This document shows positions 1 through 11,048 of a stretch of DNA of 64,000 nt, piece by piece (position 1 is the stretch's first letter; every line of letters starts with the position of its first letter). The position numbers and the translations under genes are program-made. The notes beneath the pieces were generated by a model, which was given only the letters and a program-made list of their open reading frames with translations, searched no databases and was not told the DNA's origin. The stretch covers positions 27,075 to 91,074 of the forward strand of contig CAJQUW010008601.1 in assembly GCA_907163375.1 (NCBI GenBank), in the 5' to 3' direction. This DNA comes from Prostheceraeus crozeri (lineage: Eukaryota > Platyhelminthes > Polycladida > Euryleptidae).

Positions 1-640
1 AGAAGGAACTGATACATGCATTTCTGTCCCATTACTTCCATTTACATTTGTTGTTTTAATGACTTCTTATTGATGCATTTATAAGATTCAACATAGATAT
101 CTTAACTTTTATTCATTTAGTTGTTGACTATCGGACTATTTTGTGAATGCATTTAATAGCATACCGTTGATCACTGACTATCGTAAAATTGTCAAATACG
201 ATTACGAGGTGATTTCAATGATCAGATGTTACCTGCTCCAATCCGCCTTGCAATTACTTGTGGAGTTGGTGAGGTTGTCGATTCAAATTCGGGTAGTCGG
301 AGCTGTCTGAGAAAGGAAGAGAACATCTGCCGGATATCTGTTGATAAATGACCGGCTTATTGCTAACGGCACAGCAGTCCCCTTTATCTATGAATAACGT
401 GCATGTCAGCATGCCGCGACATGCACTTACCAACGGTCTTTGCTGATGCAGAACTTCAACACGGAATGAGATCTCAATGAAGACGATGAATAGGACTACA
501 CATTCATATTCGAAGTTATTCTCAGATGAAGACTGCTTCAATCGAAGATAGTGAGTGTATCATTCTTCGAAGATAGCTGGTTAGCTAGATTCGCTAGATA
601 ATAGCTAGATAGCTGATTAGCTGAAGTTAGCTAGATCTCA
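1..640. repeat. Repeat module with AGCTAG-rich tail, first copy
   Basis: No gene is seen. This stretch matches 23,876-24,500 almost base for base, and its 200-540 part matches 28,305-28,620 more loosely. It ends in short AGCTAG/GATAGCT-rich DNA (about 560-640) that recurs at 24,440-24,500 and 29,215-29,285. In the 28.3-kb copy, 585 bp containing an RSU1 LRR exon (28,621-29,205) sit where this copy has only about 16 bp (541-556). The homology starts at base 1, so the module probably extends left of the window. Confidence 0.6.
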
Positions 641-1829
641 TCGAAGTTTGCTCTGCTTGTCGATTTTGCGCAGTTTGCCGGACAGTAGGTTAGCAAATGA
701 CATCTGAAAATGCTTCCGATGTGAAATTGATATCTATGTATGTTGTGGAATGGAGCGGAAGAGTTTCCATGGCAGTATTTTTGGTGGTGTTGTCAACCCA
801 CTACCTCCCTGCTATTGGGAGAGGCTCCGGGGACATCAGGTGTCCGACTGGCCATTCGCCCGCTCCCACCGGCGGATGAGCTCTGTGCACCTGAAGGGGG
901 CAACCCGTAGGTCCCATGGTGTGAGCGTTGTGTGTGTTTGTGTGCAGAAGAAGATGTGTTTTGTATTGTGCGGTTGAGATTTACAAAGGGGGCAAAGAGG
1001 TGAAGAGTGGACAATCAAGAAGGGTGATTTGTTGGTGCAGAGTTGTGCCAGTGTTCTGCATGTGAGTCTCTCGAGCGTTTGTTCTGATTTGTGAACCGTT
1101 GGGAATTGCGTCAATGATTTTGTTTTTTTGTCTGTGCGTTAGAGGTATGTGCCGACAGTATTTTTGGTCAATCATAAGATCAGATCCAGCACAACGAAAC
1201 TACGCTACCTAAGATCTATCAGGTGTAGGAATAATATTGGCAAGAATTAAATACTCCGAAATACGCGTTGTACTCTGCTAGAATCTCAGTTGCATAAGGA
1301 GCGTAAAAATGAAGTAACTGCACGTCTAAATAAATAAATGTATCAAAAATATTAATAGCGGCGGTCGGGCCTCAATCTATTGGGAGCCAACCAATGAGTT
1401 GAACTCTTGGATTTCTTAAACGGTAGATTCTCTTGAATTGCTGAGTGCAAGCCTTCCTGTAAGCACTGGATGTGTGACTTTGCTACACTTTCTTCAAAGA
1501 TAAATTCACTAAAATTCTGAAAATGTATTTCTGTACATGTACAACATTTCATCTTGTTGAAAACTGAATTTCACATGTGATCCATTAGCTAATGTCAAAA
1601 CAGTGATATAAGAGGAACTGCCAATGTACGATGAATGCTGCATAAATGGATGTTGACCTACTTCGATTAACCAGAGAATAGGCTGGGCATGCAGAAGGTC
1701 ACCTGAGCCTAGTAATAATAATAATGACAATTGTATTTGCATAAAACAACAAATACACGGCCCGAAGTGGACATACATTGAACATTTGAACAGAAATAAC
1801 TTGAATGAGGACAGGTCATACTGCTTTAG

Positions 1830-2165
1830 CCGTAGCTATCAAATATCGTCGATGGAAGGAAGAATGGGCTCTAAGTCAAAAACAACGACTGCACAAGTTC
1901 ATTGACGAACCCGGCAACATTCAAAGAACCGAACTACCGCGCAAGCCATTCTCAACCGCCTCCGGACAGGTGTAGGTCGCTTTGCCGCCAGCATGAAAGA
2001 CTGGAGACTAAAAACGTCATCAGTCTGTGATTGCGTCCACCCAGAGCAGACTCTACCGACCACCCAACGACGACCAACGCCTCAAGATCCTGGACGACGA
2101 CACGAGGGCTAGCTGAAACGAAGCTGCAAATTTGAGCGACGGCAAATGGCAAACGACAGAAGAAG
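1830..2165 (+). pseudogene. LINE ORF2 C-terminal relic
   Basis: Conceptual translation gives the C-terminal region shared by many animal non-LTR retrotransposon polyproteins. A W..EW segment is followed by HKFIDEPG, then ELPRK, then after a frameshift LNRLRTGVGRFAASMKDW, a Cys-x-Cys followed by HPEQT, and PPND..LKILDDDT near the stop. The reading frame shifts near 1,950 and again near 2,070, so this is a decayed 3' fragment. No reverse-transcriptase or endonuclease core is visible upstream. The same relic lies at 30,475-30,810. Confidence 0.6.
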
Positions 2166-2296
2166 AAAATCGTTTCTAATAAAGAAGTCAATGATACACC
2201 TTTGGAATTCAGCTAGTGATGAAGCACGTCTTCTCTGCCTAAGTATTACTTATTATTACACATATCATTGCTATATTGATTTTAGAATAGAATCCG

Positions 2297-2360
2297 CCCG
2301 CCTGGGCTTGAGCGTTCAGGTAGAGGGGCCGAAACGCGATCAGGCGGGTACCTGCTGACG
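2297..2360 (-). repeat. Dispersed structured repeat, copy A
   Basis: Outer arms CCCGCCTG (2,297-2,304) and CAGGCGGG (2,341-2,348) pair perfectly. Inside, GCGTT can pair with AACGC around a G-rich loop. The core GGGGCCGAAACGCGAT is shared with copies at 30,963-31,014, 26,503-26,562 and 20,272-20,335. The tail contains TGACGA. See the findings for the covariation argument. The function is unknown. Confidence 0.55.
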
Positions 2361-2543
2361 ACTGGCTATTGTTTTCTTTGTTTTAACGTTGTTTTTTTAT
2401 CGCTAACTGCCCTAGTGTGATGAATGGACTGTGTCAGTTATTGTTCTCCATGGGGTTGACATGGTGATTACTAAGTGTCTATTTATATAGGCTATAAGTT
2501 CCTAATCAATCGAGCCTGAAACTTTTACCAAGGAGATCACTTG

Positions 2544-3299
2544 TTAACCCTTTGCTGCATAGCGTGGTTCACAAACAACAATTATTCAGATGAATGATTG
2601 GTGGATAAAGAATCGACGTTAGCCAATCATATCCCTCGCACAGGATTTCCATGATGTGTAGTTTGTGAATCAATGTTTACATCTATCACCGGTCACGTGC
2701 TGTTTGATCGCAGAGACGCTTTCTGACAGGGGTAAGTTAAATTCCTCGTTTCTTCATATCATCAACTAAACAGCTCCCTCATGAGAAAACCATTTTGTTA
2801 TGTAACTGAAAAAAATATTCGTGTTTACTAATCAGGTTTCATGAAGATTCATGTGTTCCTGTTATTCAATTTACTATGTACGATTACGCTTGACAAGCTC
2901 TCAACAATTGTTGTGTGAAAACAACATCATGCAGCAGCGTTAACATTTCTTATCTCGCTTGCTATATTCCTTCGAATATAGAAGATAATTGTTGATCATT
3001 TATCAACTCATCAAGTTATTTTAATACAAAAAACAGTCGACAGTAACGTTTGAATATAAAAACAGAAGTATAGACATTCAAATTCAATTGATTTTCTGTA
3101 ATATTGATCTTATGTTAATAAAGTAAATTCAGATATTTATTCTAAAAATTCTTAAATCGCATCTTTATGAATTTTCAACCACATCGACGTCTAAAAAACA
3201 CGTCTAAAGCATGTGCCACCCACTACTTTGCCAAAATTCACAATAGTTACTGAGAAAATTGACAAAATCACCTGAAAGTGGCACGGATGTGAAGTTAGC
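2544..3299. other. Gene-free stretch, possible piggyBac-like end
   Basis: It begins just after a TTAA with CCCTTTGCTGCAT, a start seen in piggyBac-type elements. I found no matching right end, so the element call is weak. The rest is AT-rich, without convincing reading frames. A degenerate piece of the downstream satellite begins near 3,204. Confidence 0.3.
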
Positions 3300-4536
3300 C
3301 GTACCACTTGTGAAAATCGCGTGTGCCACTCGAATCAACCCACCCAATACACTTATTGGGAGTGTGCCAGCTAGCTTGTGCCACCCCTCAGACAGCCCCA
3401 ACTATGCGTAGAATCCGCACAAATGCGGATTTTCCTCTGCAGCCACGCCCACAGCCCATCCGTACCACTTGTGAAAATCGCGTGTGCCACTCGAATCAAC
3501 CCACCCAATGCACTTATTGGGAGTGTGCCAGCTTGCGCCTTCCCTCAGACAGCCCCAACTATGCGTAGAATCCGCACAAATGCGGATTTTCCTCTGCAGC
3601 CACGCCCACAGCCCATCCGTACCACTTGTGAAAATCGCGTGTGCCACTCGAATCAACCCACCCAATACACTTATTGGGAGTGTGCCAGCTAGCTTGTGCC
3701 ACCCCTCAGACAGCCCCAACTATGCGTAGAATCCGCACAAATGCGGATTTTCCTCTGCAGCCACGCCCACAGCCCATCCGTACCACTTGTGAAAATCGCG
3801 TGTGCCACTCGAATCAACCCACCCAATGCACTTATTGGGAGTGTGCCAGCTTGCGCCTTCCCTCAGACAGCCCCAACTATGCGTAGAATCCGCACAAATG
3901 CGGATTTTCCTCTGCAGCCACGCCCACAGCCCATCCGTACCACTTATGAAAATCGCGTGTGCCACTCGAATCAACCCACCCAATACACTTATTGGGAATG
4001 TACCAGCTTGCGCCTTCCCTCAGACAGCCCCAACTCTGCGTAGAATCCGCACAAATGCGGATTTTCCTCTGCAGCCACGCCCACAGCCCATCCGTACCAC
4101 TTGTGAAAGTCACGTGTGCCACTCGAATCAACCCACCCAATGCACTTATTGGGAGTGTGCCAGCTTGTGCCACCCCTCAGACAGCCCCAACTATGCGTAG
4201 AATCCGCACAAATGCGGATTTTCCTCTGCAGCCACGCCCACAGCCCATCCGTACCACTTGTGAAAGTCAAGTGTGCCACTCGAATCAACCCACCCAATAC
4301 ACTTATTGGGAGTGTGCCAGCTAGCTTGTGCCACCCCTCAGACAGCCCCAACTATGCGTAGAATCCGCACAAATGCGGATTTTCCTCTGCAGCCACGCCC
4401 ACAGCCCATCCGTACCACTTGTGAAAGTCACGTGTGCCACTCGAATCAACCCACCCAATACACTTATTGGGAGTGTGCCAGCTTGTGCCACCCCTCAGAC
4501 AGCCCCAACTATGCGTAGAATCCGCACAAATGCGGC
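3300..4536. repeat. 157/161-bp tandem satellite
   Basis: Roughly 7.7 tandem units start at about 3,321, 3,482, 3,639, 3,800, 3,957, 4,114, 4,271 and 4,432. Unit lengths are 157 or 161 bp. The two types differ mainly in whether the middle reads CCAGCTAGCTTGTGCCACCC or a shorter form. Every unit carries an 8-bp hairpin, AATCCGCA then CAAA then TGCGGATT. The unit is stop-poor on both strands, so long overlapping reading frames appear in several frames. Because 157 is not a multiple of three the frame rotates, and I do not regard these as genes. The last unit breaks inside the hairpin and joins pogo transposase sequence directly. Confidence 0.9.
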
Positions 4537-5486
4537 GTCGCCTCCACGAAGTCTGGTTATAATGATTCAGAAACTTTTGTTCGATATCTGAATCATTTTG
4601 ATAGACACAGGACGAAAATTCCAGGCAAGAAGTGTGTTTTACTTCTGGACGGACATGCTTCACATTATTCATCGAAGCTACTGATTTCTGTATTAATCAT
4701 GACATTGAGTTAGTTTGCATACCACCTCATTCAAGCCATAGATTACAACCGCTTGACACGCATTTTAATGCAGTCCTCAAACGAGCGTGGTGCAAGGCCC
4801 TTGAAAATTTTCTAAACGAGAGCGGAGTCTCCGCGATTACGACCGAAAATTTCGCTTCGCTTTTTTGTGCTGTTTTCAAAGAAATTGAGAAGAAAAGAGG
4901 TCTTGTTGTTGACGCATTTGCACATTGCGGAATATATCCATTGCAAAATACAATCAGTGATCATGAGCTCTCCGTTTCAAAGTCATTCCTTTCAGAAGTT
5001 GAAAGTAAGATGGAAATTGATTCAGTCAAGCCTTGTGATGTTCAAGATAATAAATCTGAAGGTATCTTAATCAGATCTATAATTTGCAGCCCTAAGAAAA
5101 CTTTGAATCCTACACATACTAAAGTCCATAAGATTCACATCAAGTCTCCAGAAATTAGGGAGAAAAAACTTATAGATCGAATGCGATTTGATCAAAAGGA
5201 GAAATCATCGTGCCGTTTGATAAACGATGGACAACAATCGCCATGCACATCCAGAGATATCGAAGACAGTATTTTGCAGCCCTCAACGTCAAAATCTCCA
5301 AAAAAGGATTCTACAAAGCAAACGAAAAGAAAACTTGATAACAAGGAACACCAATGTTGCTGCTGCGACGCAGCATGGGAAGAAACGACAGAAGATTGGA
5401 TGAAATGCGAATCTTGCAACAAGTGGTGTTGTGAATCCCGTTTCGGCACTTTCGATTGCTATAAATGCGTTGTAAAGTTTATGTGA
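4537..5486 (+). pseudogene. 5'-truncated pogo/Tigger-type (DDE_1) transposase with C-terminal Cys-rich finger
   Basis: The first part reads SGYNDSETFVRYLNHFDRHR, then VLLLDGHASHYSSK, the second catalytic Asp motif of DDE_1 transposases. A one-base frameshift near 4,680 moves to the frame that continues HDIELVCIPPHSSHRLQPLD, which holds the third catalytic Asp. From there the frame is open to 5,486. The last 45 residues are a Cys-rich cluster (CCCCDAAW, then MKCESCNKWCC, then CYKC) resembling the PHD-like tail seen on many invertebrate pogo transposases. The N-terminal DNA-binding domain and first catalytic Asp are missing, because the satellite replaces them at 4,536. It is not expected to be active. 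Confidence 0.8.
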
Positions 5487-5794
5487 GCCTTCTAGATAGA
5501 CTGGTTTTGTCTCACCTTTAATAGACTACTTTGTTTTTTTAGATTGTTATGTTGAATAAAGAATTACTCGTTGGTGTCCATATCACCCCGACTCCTTTTT
5601 TCCCTTGACATTTGTATCCCTTTCGCGATGCTATATATAAATATCATAATGGATTTTCATTCCCTTGAGACATAATGTTATAGAAAGGCAGTGCCCTAAG
5701 CTACAATTTAGCGTATTAAATGTATACATTCGTCCGCTTATTACTTAGAATTTAGACCCTAAGCAAAAAGTGTCCATATCATCCCATTTTACCC
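5487..5794. other. Short gene-free spacer
   Basis: A polyadenylation-like AATAAA lies soon after the transposase stop (about 5,556). TGTCCATATCA(C/T)CCC occurs twice (5,575 and 5,769) as a direct repeat. Nothing else is recognised. Confidence 0.35.
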
Positions 5795-7567
5795 TATGTG
5801 CTCTGCATTTTCTAATGTAGAACGGAATTTCTATGAATCAAAATACATGTAATCTAATGGGCTACCGTGCTACATTTTTTTACCCTACAATGCACCCAAA
5901 TTGCAAGTAAGCTTAGATGATATCTTGGGTATAGATAAATTGAGAAAGGATAAAACTATATCTGTGTACAAAATCAGGTGAATTATGTGAAATAATTACC
6001 CAGTATATTTCATAAACTTGCAAATTCTATAAATAAGATTCACAGTTGGTTATCAATCAACGATGAACAATGCATAAAAACATATACACCAGGAAGGAAA
6101 TAGACAATGTTGTTTAACGATGCATGTTAATTGTCACATTGCATTGATGGAAATAACATCCTCCTGGAATTTTTTATTCAATGTATTCTGTATGTTTGTA
6201 GATGCATCAATTTTGATTGCTTCGTTAAGAATTAATTTGTCATTTTCATCATTCATCAGTTCATCTGTTTCTTTGCAATTTATCTGGTTTTGTTCTTTGT
6301 GATTATTCATGGCTTTGGCTAAGTCCATTGACATCTCAATTTTTTTCTTCTGCTGAACTCGTTTGTTACCTAACCCAGAATTGCTAACATGTCCACTTAC
6401 GCTTTTTGTATCATTTTCAGCATGTTTAGTACGTAATATAGAGCAACATGAAACTCTGAGACAATGATTTGTGTAAGTTTTACTTAAATTGCAAAATTTA
6501 CTTATGTTTGACATGTAATCTTTGATAGTATTTGCACCAATCTTTCTATTTTCGAACCAAGTTTCGTCGTCAATGCAAAATGAATCCCTTGGACGTTGCC
6601 AAAAATATCTGTTTAGAGGATTTAATTTCTTTATGTAATGCAAAACTATAGAATACGGACAACTTAATAAATTGGTTTCAACGATCAATCCGCCATTAGA
6701 TTTCTCCGGGTCATTTTGACGATGGTTTTTGGTAAGCTCATCTTTTTTCAAATGTATGTACCTCTTTCCATTTTCTGTCAATTTGAACCCAAAATCATCT
6801 TTTTTCATTCCATCCAGATTTTCATTCCCTCTTCTTGCAAAAAACAAACCAATAACGACAAATACAAGCCACTGAAGTTGTTGTGGTACATTTATATCAA
6901 GCCTGCTTGAAATCAATGAAAAGTCTTTTTCATTTATTTGGTCATAGTGCTCTGTGTCCCCACGTCCATCTGCCTTTACTTTTTTCAAAAGACATTGAAA
7001 AATTTCGATGGACAATGGAAAGTTGTTTTCATCTTTTATAATATCAACTTTCCTGTCCATCACATCCTCCAATTTTCTTCTCAATGATTGCCGTAGTGAT
7101 AGATACGTATTTCTTTTGTATAATTCTTCCCCTTTGCGTAGTGAAATGTAAAAATCTCTTAACATTTCGTCAAGATCTTTAAAGGATAATTCTTTTACAT
7201 CTACGTTCACATCTTTGTAACGCATAAAGGCTAAAAATGAGTTGTAGGCAGAATTTTGCTGGTTAACAGTTCTCTTCGCACATTTGATCTTGAGTAGGTC
7301 ATTTGCATCTGTATTTACGAATTGTCTTTTAGCCATTATTTCAAATGCTTGTTAATGTACAGGCTACACCTCATGCAAATGCCAGTTAAATATCGGTTCA
7401 CTCGAAATTCAAATGAAGGAAATGCATGACATCAATATTGGATAGGCTATCTACTTGTATATGGATGCCATGGAAAGCTAACCACGTTTGTGTTCTTAGC
7501 AGATTGTCTATATCGTCACTGGTCCATAGAGTTCATTGACATTTCTTGATCCTTTGATAATAGTGAT
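5795..7567. mobile_element. Tyrosine-recombinase (Crypton-like) element
   Basis: The limits come from comparison with 17,003-17,407, which shares both ends but lacks the middle. Homology starts at a hairpin-prone CATTTTCTAATGTAGAACGG and ends at TTTGATAATAGTGATATA. No inverted terminal repeats are evident, which fits Crypton-type elements that integrate by recombination rather than by DDE transposition. The single gene on the minus strand (6,134-7,336) encodes the recombinase-like protein. The exact termini are inferred. Confidence 0.55.
6134..7336 (-). CDS. DUF3504-like tyrosine recombinase, catalytic Tyr apparently lost
   Basis: An uninterrupted 400-codon gene with an ATG start (MAKRQFVNTD). 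Residues 1-110 are helical and basic, like a core-binding domain. Residues 150-330 look like the catalytic domain of Crypton/KIAA1958-type recombinases: Arg in FFARRGNENL (168/169), a basic residue near 197, His-x-x-Arg in NHCLRVSCC (291/294), and Gly-His in SGHVSNSG (315-316). In this family a Tyr is expected nine residues after that His. Here that position is Lys325 and no nearby Tyr replaces it. The frame is intact over 1.2 kb, so inactivation by ordinary decay would have to be limited to this site, or the catalytic residue lies elsewhere. The element has a deletion derivative at 17,003-17,407. Confidence 0.7.
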   Translation of the reverse strand: MAKRQFVNTDANDLLKIKCAKRTVNQQNSAYNSFLAFMRYKDVNVDVKELSFKDLDEMLRDFYISLRKGEELYKRNTYLSLRQSLRRKLEDVMDRKVDIIKDENNFPLSIEIFQCLLKKVKADGRGDTEHYDQINEKDFSLISSRLDINVPQQLQWLVFVVIGLFFARRGNENLDGMKKDDFGFKLTENGKRYIHLKKDELTKNHRQNDPEKSNGGLIVETNLLSCPYSIVLHYIKKLNPLNRYFWQRPRDSFCIDDETWFENRKIGANTIKDYMSNISKFCNLSKTYTNHCLRVSCCSILRTKHAENDTKSVSGHVSNSGLGNKRVQQKKKIEMSMDLAKAMNNHKEQNQINCKETDELMNDENDKLILNEAIKIDASTNIQNTLNKKFQEDVISINAM

Positions 7568-7744
7568 ATATTCAATGAAAATCTTCGCATCAGACAACGA
7601 CATCAGAATACGAGAAATCAGGAGAAAACAGAACCATCTCAAATATTGTGCAAGCAATAATGATAAATATAAAAGTAGCAAGATGAACAAGACAAGTTGT
7701 GATTAACATTACAGACACTTTCATGTAATGATTAATTTAAGGCA

Positions 7745-7870
7745 ACAGGTATCTGTTCTCTTTGGGCCCTGAGATCAGCCACTGTCCGTCCTTCCATCTG
7801 ATGCCACTCCAAGGACAGATTCTTCATCAAGTTGAATTCCTTTTCATCCTTGAACGTCAGCAGAGAAGAT
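7745..7870 (-). pseudogene. C-type lectin domain fragment
   Basis: Antisense sequence from CTGTTCTCTTTGGGCCCTGA to GCGGCGACATTCCGCA matches part of the lectin gene at about 37,605-37,760, including the codons for a CRRRGSSLLTFKDEKEFN-like stretch and the WVFSGP region. A segment present in the gene (the region coding EYLLVNGWC) is missing here. It is a gene fragment without start or stop and runs directly into the 41-bp minisatellite. Confidence 0.7.
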
Positions 7871-7874
7871 CCTC

Positions 7875-8205
7875 TGCGGCGACATTCCGCAGAGGTCAGA
7901 AAGCAATGCTATCGAAGTCTTGAGAGGACATAGAGATCATAAATCAATGCTATCGAAGTCTAGAGAGGACATAGAGGTCGGAAATCAATGCTATAGAAGT
8001 CTAGAGAGGACATAGAGGTCGGAAATCATTGCTATCGAAGTCTAGAGAAGACATAGAGGTCAGAAATCAATGCTATCGAGGTGTAGAGAAGACATAGAAG
8101 TCGGAAATATATGCCATCGAAGTCTATAGAGGACATAGAGGTCGGAAATCAATGCTATCGAGGTGTAGAGAAGACATAGAGGTCGGAAATCAATGCTATC
8201 TGCCT
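7875..8205. repeat. 41-bp minisatellite, about 8 units
   Basis: Repeats of a unit starting AGAGGTCGGAAATCAATGCT and ending AGAGAGGACAT, with point variation between units. It follows immediately after the lectin-domain fragment. The homologous array at 40,075-40,630 is longer, so copy number is unstable. Confidence 0.9.
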
Positions 8206-8855
8206 ATACGGACACAGAAGTACCCCAAAATGTGTCACAATCGTTGTCAGCTGTTGGGACTCATCGTCAAGCGGAATTTGCAAGTGCGCTCTGTCAAGGT
8301 CTACCTTTGAGAATATTTTGAAGTTGCTTTGTCTTTGGTATATCTTGTTGATAGCTGCCGGGATCGACAAGCTTGTTGGCGGTCAGATGATAGTCATCAC
8401 ACAATCTCACTTCTCCATCGGCTTTCATGACTGGAGCGATTGGAGCAGTAAGTATGGGATAGGCACGCAAGCAACGACAGGAGACGTTTGATTTCGTCAT
8501 CAACCTTGATTTTGGTATTGTGCATCATGGATGGTGTCTCTTGAATGTAATTACAAGGAAACGTTGCAGTAGATGGGACATTTACGTTGTCAATCGTCAT
8601 AAATTGCAGTCCAATGATAACGTCCAGGCCCAAATTATTCTTGTCATGTTAAGCAAGGTTCTTACCGGTATATACACTGCAGTCACGTGCATAGGCCACC
8701 TGTCTTCCTTTGAAATACTGTTTGCACTGATATTAAATATACATTCGATTTCTCTTTGGAAAAATGAGAGTAACAACATAAGGAAACACTCTAGTTGTAT
8801 AAACTCAAGAAATCGTCCAACTCGACATCATAAGACTAAACTTGTGATTTTATAA
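8155..8855 (-). pseudogene. Ty3/Gypsy retrotransposon polyprotein relic
   Basis: Three overlapping minus-strand frames join into a recognisable Gypsy segment. It reads HVTAVYIPVRTLL, then NNLGLDVIIGLQF (the end of the protease region), then APIAPVMKADGEVRLCDDY and VDPGSY, then FSKVDLDRAHLQIPLDDESQ and LTTIVTHFGVL (reverse transcriptase start). Frame changes near 8,500 and 8,350 make it non-coding. The YxDD active-site region, RNase H and integrase are absent. The duplicate is at 40,587-41,285. Confidence 0.75.
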
Positions 8856-10007
8856 TTTAATGCATATTTTCGCATGTTATTTTACCAATTGTCTTTTCTC
8901 ATTATTATTTCATTATTTGGCAATTATATTTCCTCACAATTAGGCCTGATATATGATAGCTGACGATCGAGTTATGTGAGTTTTGTATTCATGTTGTATT
9001 AAATCTGAAGTTCAAGATGAATCGTGTAATTTGTTTCTTACACTTTTTGCATATCTTGCTAGTCACAATACAGTCATTTTAACTTTGTACGAGAGCCTAT
9101 TTTTCTATTAAATCGATTGGTTAGGAGGTGACGAAACGGAAATCGTCGTTAATAAGATGTAGATACTTTTCTTCTCTCATAGAATTTCGGTAGTTCATAA
9201 CTGATAGGCGTTTAAGTCTATGAAATATAAGAATTGTCGCCTAGTTAGGTCCAGCAGAACAGATGAAAAACAAAACACACATCAAAATGATATAGTTACT
9301 TATAAAATGGAAGAAAAGCGTTTGATTTTTGTGTCCCGATTTTTAGCCGACAGGAGTTGCAGGCCGGTTACTGAAAGAGGAGATTTTTGTGCCTCTGTCC
9401 GGCAAACTCAATAACGGATGTGCGTGTACTGTATAATAACTTGTTTGAGAACACAAGCTGGTGATGTATGGTACGTTGTGGGTGATTCGCGTACATGTAC
9501 GACCATCATGATAGGGAGGAGGGCCGATTGATGTTATTCTGGTGGTCGTCATGATGGACACTATTATCTACAGTGTTGTGCAGCAAAATTGCCCACTCCT
9601 GTTAATTTTGCAAAAAATACAGTCCTCTTGAAGTGGCTACACACGCTTTTTAGTTTTGTTTCTTCTTGCATTTTTCTGACCGTTCTCACGAGACTAAAAT
9701 ACTTGTTCAATATTCATTTGCATTAATGTGTAATGAAGATAATCGCACATTTTTATAAAGTTGATTGGGAGTGCAATTACATTGAATTACCATCAATCAT
9801 GTACAGGTTGTAAATGAAATATTCTGTTGTCCTTTTCTCTCCACAAATAATTCTAAATAATGAAAATTCTTCGTCTTATGTTAATGTTCTGACTAGACGC
9901 TGACCTCCTACATGAACTGATGTGTTATCATCATTGTCTGTCGGCTGATGCTTTGACCGGCCAAGTGTGTGGTCAGCGGAAATGATGACAGGAAGTTCAC
10001 TTTTCAG

Positions 10008-10140
10008 GTAATCTCCAACTGAGCGGCACACGACAAGTTCTCAAACTGGATGACAACTACTGGGTGGAGCCAATCAAGAATCAACTACAAGTCGGCGTTC
10101 AGCACGTGCTAGAATATGTGAGGACGGATACTTACCGACA
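10008..10140 (+). pseudogene. RSU1: RSU1 penultimate exon, extra copy
   Basis: Acceptor TTTTCAG and donor GTGAGT frame a 133-base exon that reads GNLQLSGTRQVLKLDDNYWV, then EPI, then QLQLGVQHVLEYVRTDTYR. This is the segment following the last leucine-rich repeat in RSU1. All 133 bases are identical to the exon at 55,010-55,142, although flanking intron DNA differs at scattered sites. In this copy no LRR exons are present upstream within the window, so no complete gene can be made from the visible sequence. It could instead be the allele of the other copy. Confidence 0.8.
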
Positions 10141-10280
10141 GTGAGTCCCGAGATAATGATCTTCATAGGAAGTTCGGTGATGCTGTTCCGATTAACTTCA
10201 ACGAAACTCCGAATTCAAGTCACCATTAGTTGGCTCCCATTACATAGTGTTTTTGAATAGATGAACTGACATGTTAGATA

Positions 10281-10482
10281 GTCTCCGTAGTACAGTGGCT
10301 AAGTGCCTGGCCTAGCGATCTTGTGGTCCAGAGGTCGAGCCCCGAAAGTGTCATTGGAAGTCGTACGGAAGGGCCTCTTGACTAAAAGATCACAACACTT
10401 CAGCAGGTGATAGTGTGACTGTGTCAGCATCGTCCAAGTCCCCAGTATGGGGAGTAGTGACATTAAACCGTCATTCATTCAA
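10281..10482 (+). mobile_element. tRNA-derived SINE
   Basis: The head has an A-box-like GTAGTACAGTGG and a B-box-like AGAGGTCGAGCCCC about 40 bases later. The body includes GAAAGTGTCATTGGAAGTCG and the tail is a short CATTCATTC run. A second copy lies at 11,049-11,198 in the opposite orientation, which shows it is a dispersed family. The duplicates are at 55,283-55,478 and 56,049-56,198. Confidence 0.65.
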
Positions 10483-11048
10483 ACCAACATTCAACTAAAG
10501 AGATCAGGCGATTGTTCTGATTTATATATCAAATTATTTATTTATAAACAAACACGGTTAGAGACTACGTTTAAATCTGTTAATTTCGACAATTAATTTA
10601 TCTGTTGTGCGTAATTCAGGTGTGGTATAATGTGAAAATAAGAAAGCAACAATGATATCGGCATCGACTCATGTGAAAGACATTTTAGAAATCTCAGTTA
10701 GCGTATATCTACATGTGTATTCATAGCATTGTGGCCCAGTCCAACACAGACTTAATTAACAATATTATAATCGAGACTGGAGTCGAAAGATGGAGTACTG
10801 TCATCTGCACATCTTTTGAATAGCAATTTGATCTATCGTTTATCTCATCTCATTCTCATCGTTAATTGCGACTTCTGATGCTCTGATGAACATCAATCCC
10901 CTCTACTGTTCTTAATATCAGCAGTCAGAATTGTGACGATTCATTGATTAGATTTGCTATGACAACTGGTATGTGATTTACGTGATTTTCAACAGTAAGG
11001 AATCATTTCACTCCCACATCCATCTTCCAATCTGAACATCAAAAATGA

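Larger units (their letters stand above)
557..2543. repeat. Duplication block I, copy 1
   Basis: Near-identical to 29,206-31,208, with scattered substitutions and a 33-base insertion in the other copy (around 30,935). It contains a LINE ORF2 relic and one copy of the dispersed structured repeat. The homology stops at the TTAA at 2,543. After that this copy reads CCCTTTGCTGCAT, resembling a piggyBac end, whereas the other copy continues into GC-rich DNA. Confidence 0.8.
7650..8868. repeat. Duplication block II, copy 1
   Basis: Collinear with 39,830-41,285. It contains a lectin fragment, a 41-bp minisatellite and a Gypsy reverse-transcriptase relic. The main length difference is minisatellite copy number (about 8 units here, about 13 there). 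In the other copy the block ends where a 12.5-kb inverted-repeat element begins. Confidence 0.85.

Noticed and set aside
697..1114. Overlapping frames of 60-92 codons on both strands of block I
   Set aside because: Frames differ in sequence and length from those in the duplicate at 29,346-29,667, and there is no codon-level conservation pattern.
2297..2360. Hammerhead ribozyme in the structured repeat (GAAA and CTGACGA boxes)
   Set aside because: The boxes are in the wrong order and the sequence between them cannot form the two required hairpins.
3300..4536. CRISPR-like array
   Set aside because: The units are head-to-tail without unique spacers, in a eukaryotic setting.
3323..4672. Long overlapping open frames (81-132 codons) on both strands
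   Set aside because: They arise from the stop-poor 157/161-bp satellite; unit lengths shift the frame and the same peptide recurs in different frames.
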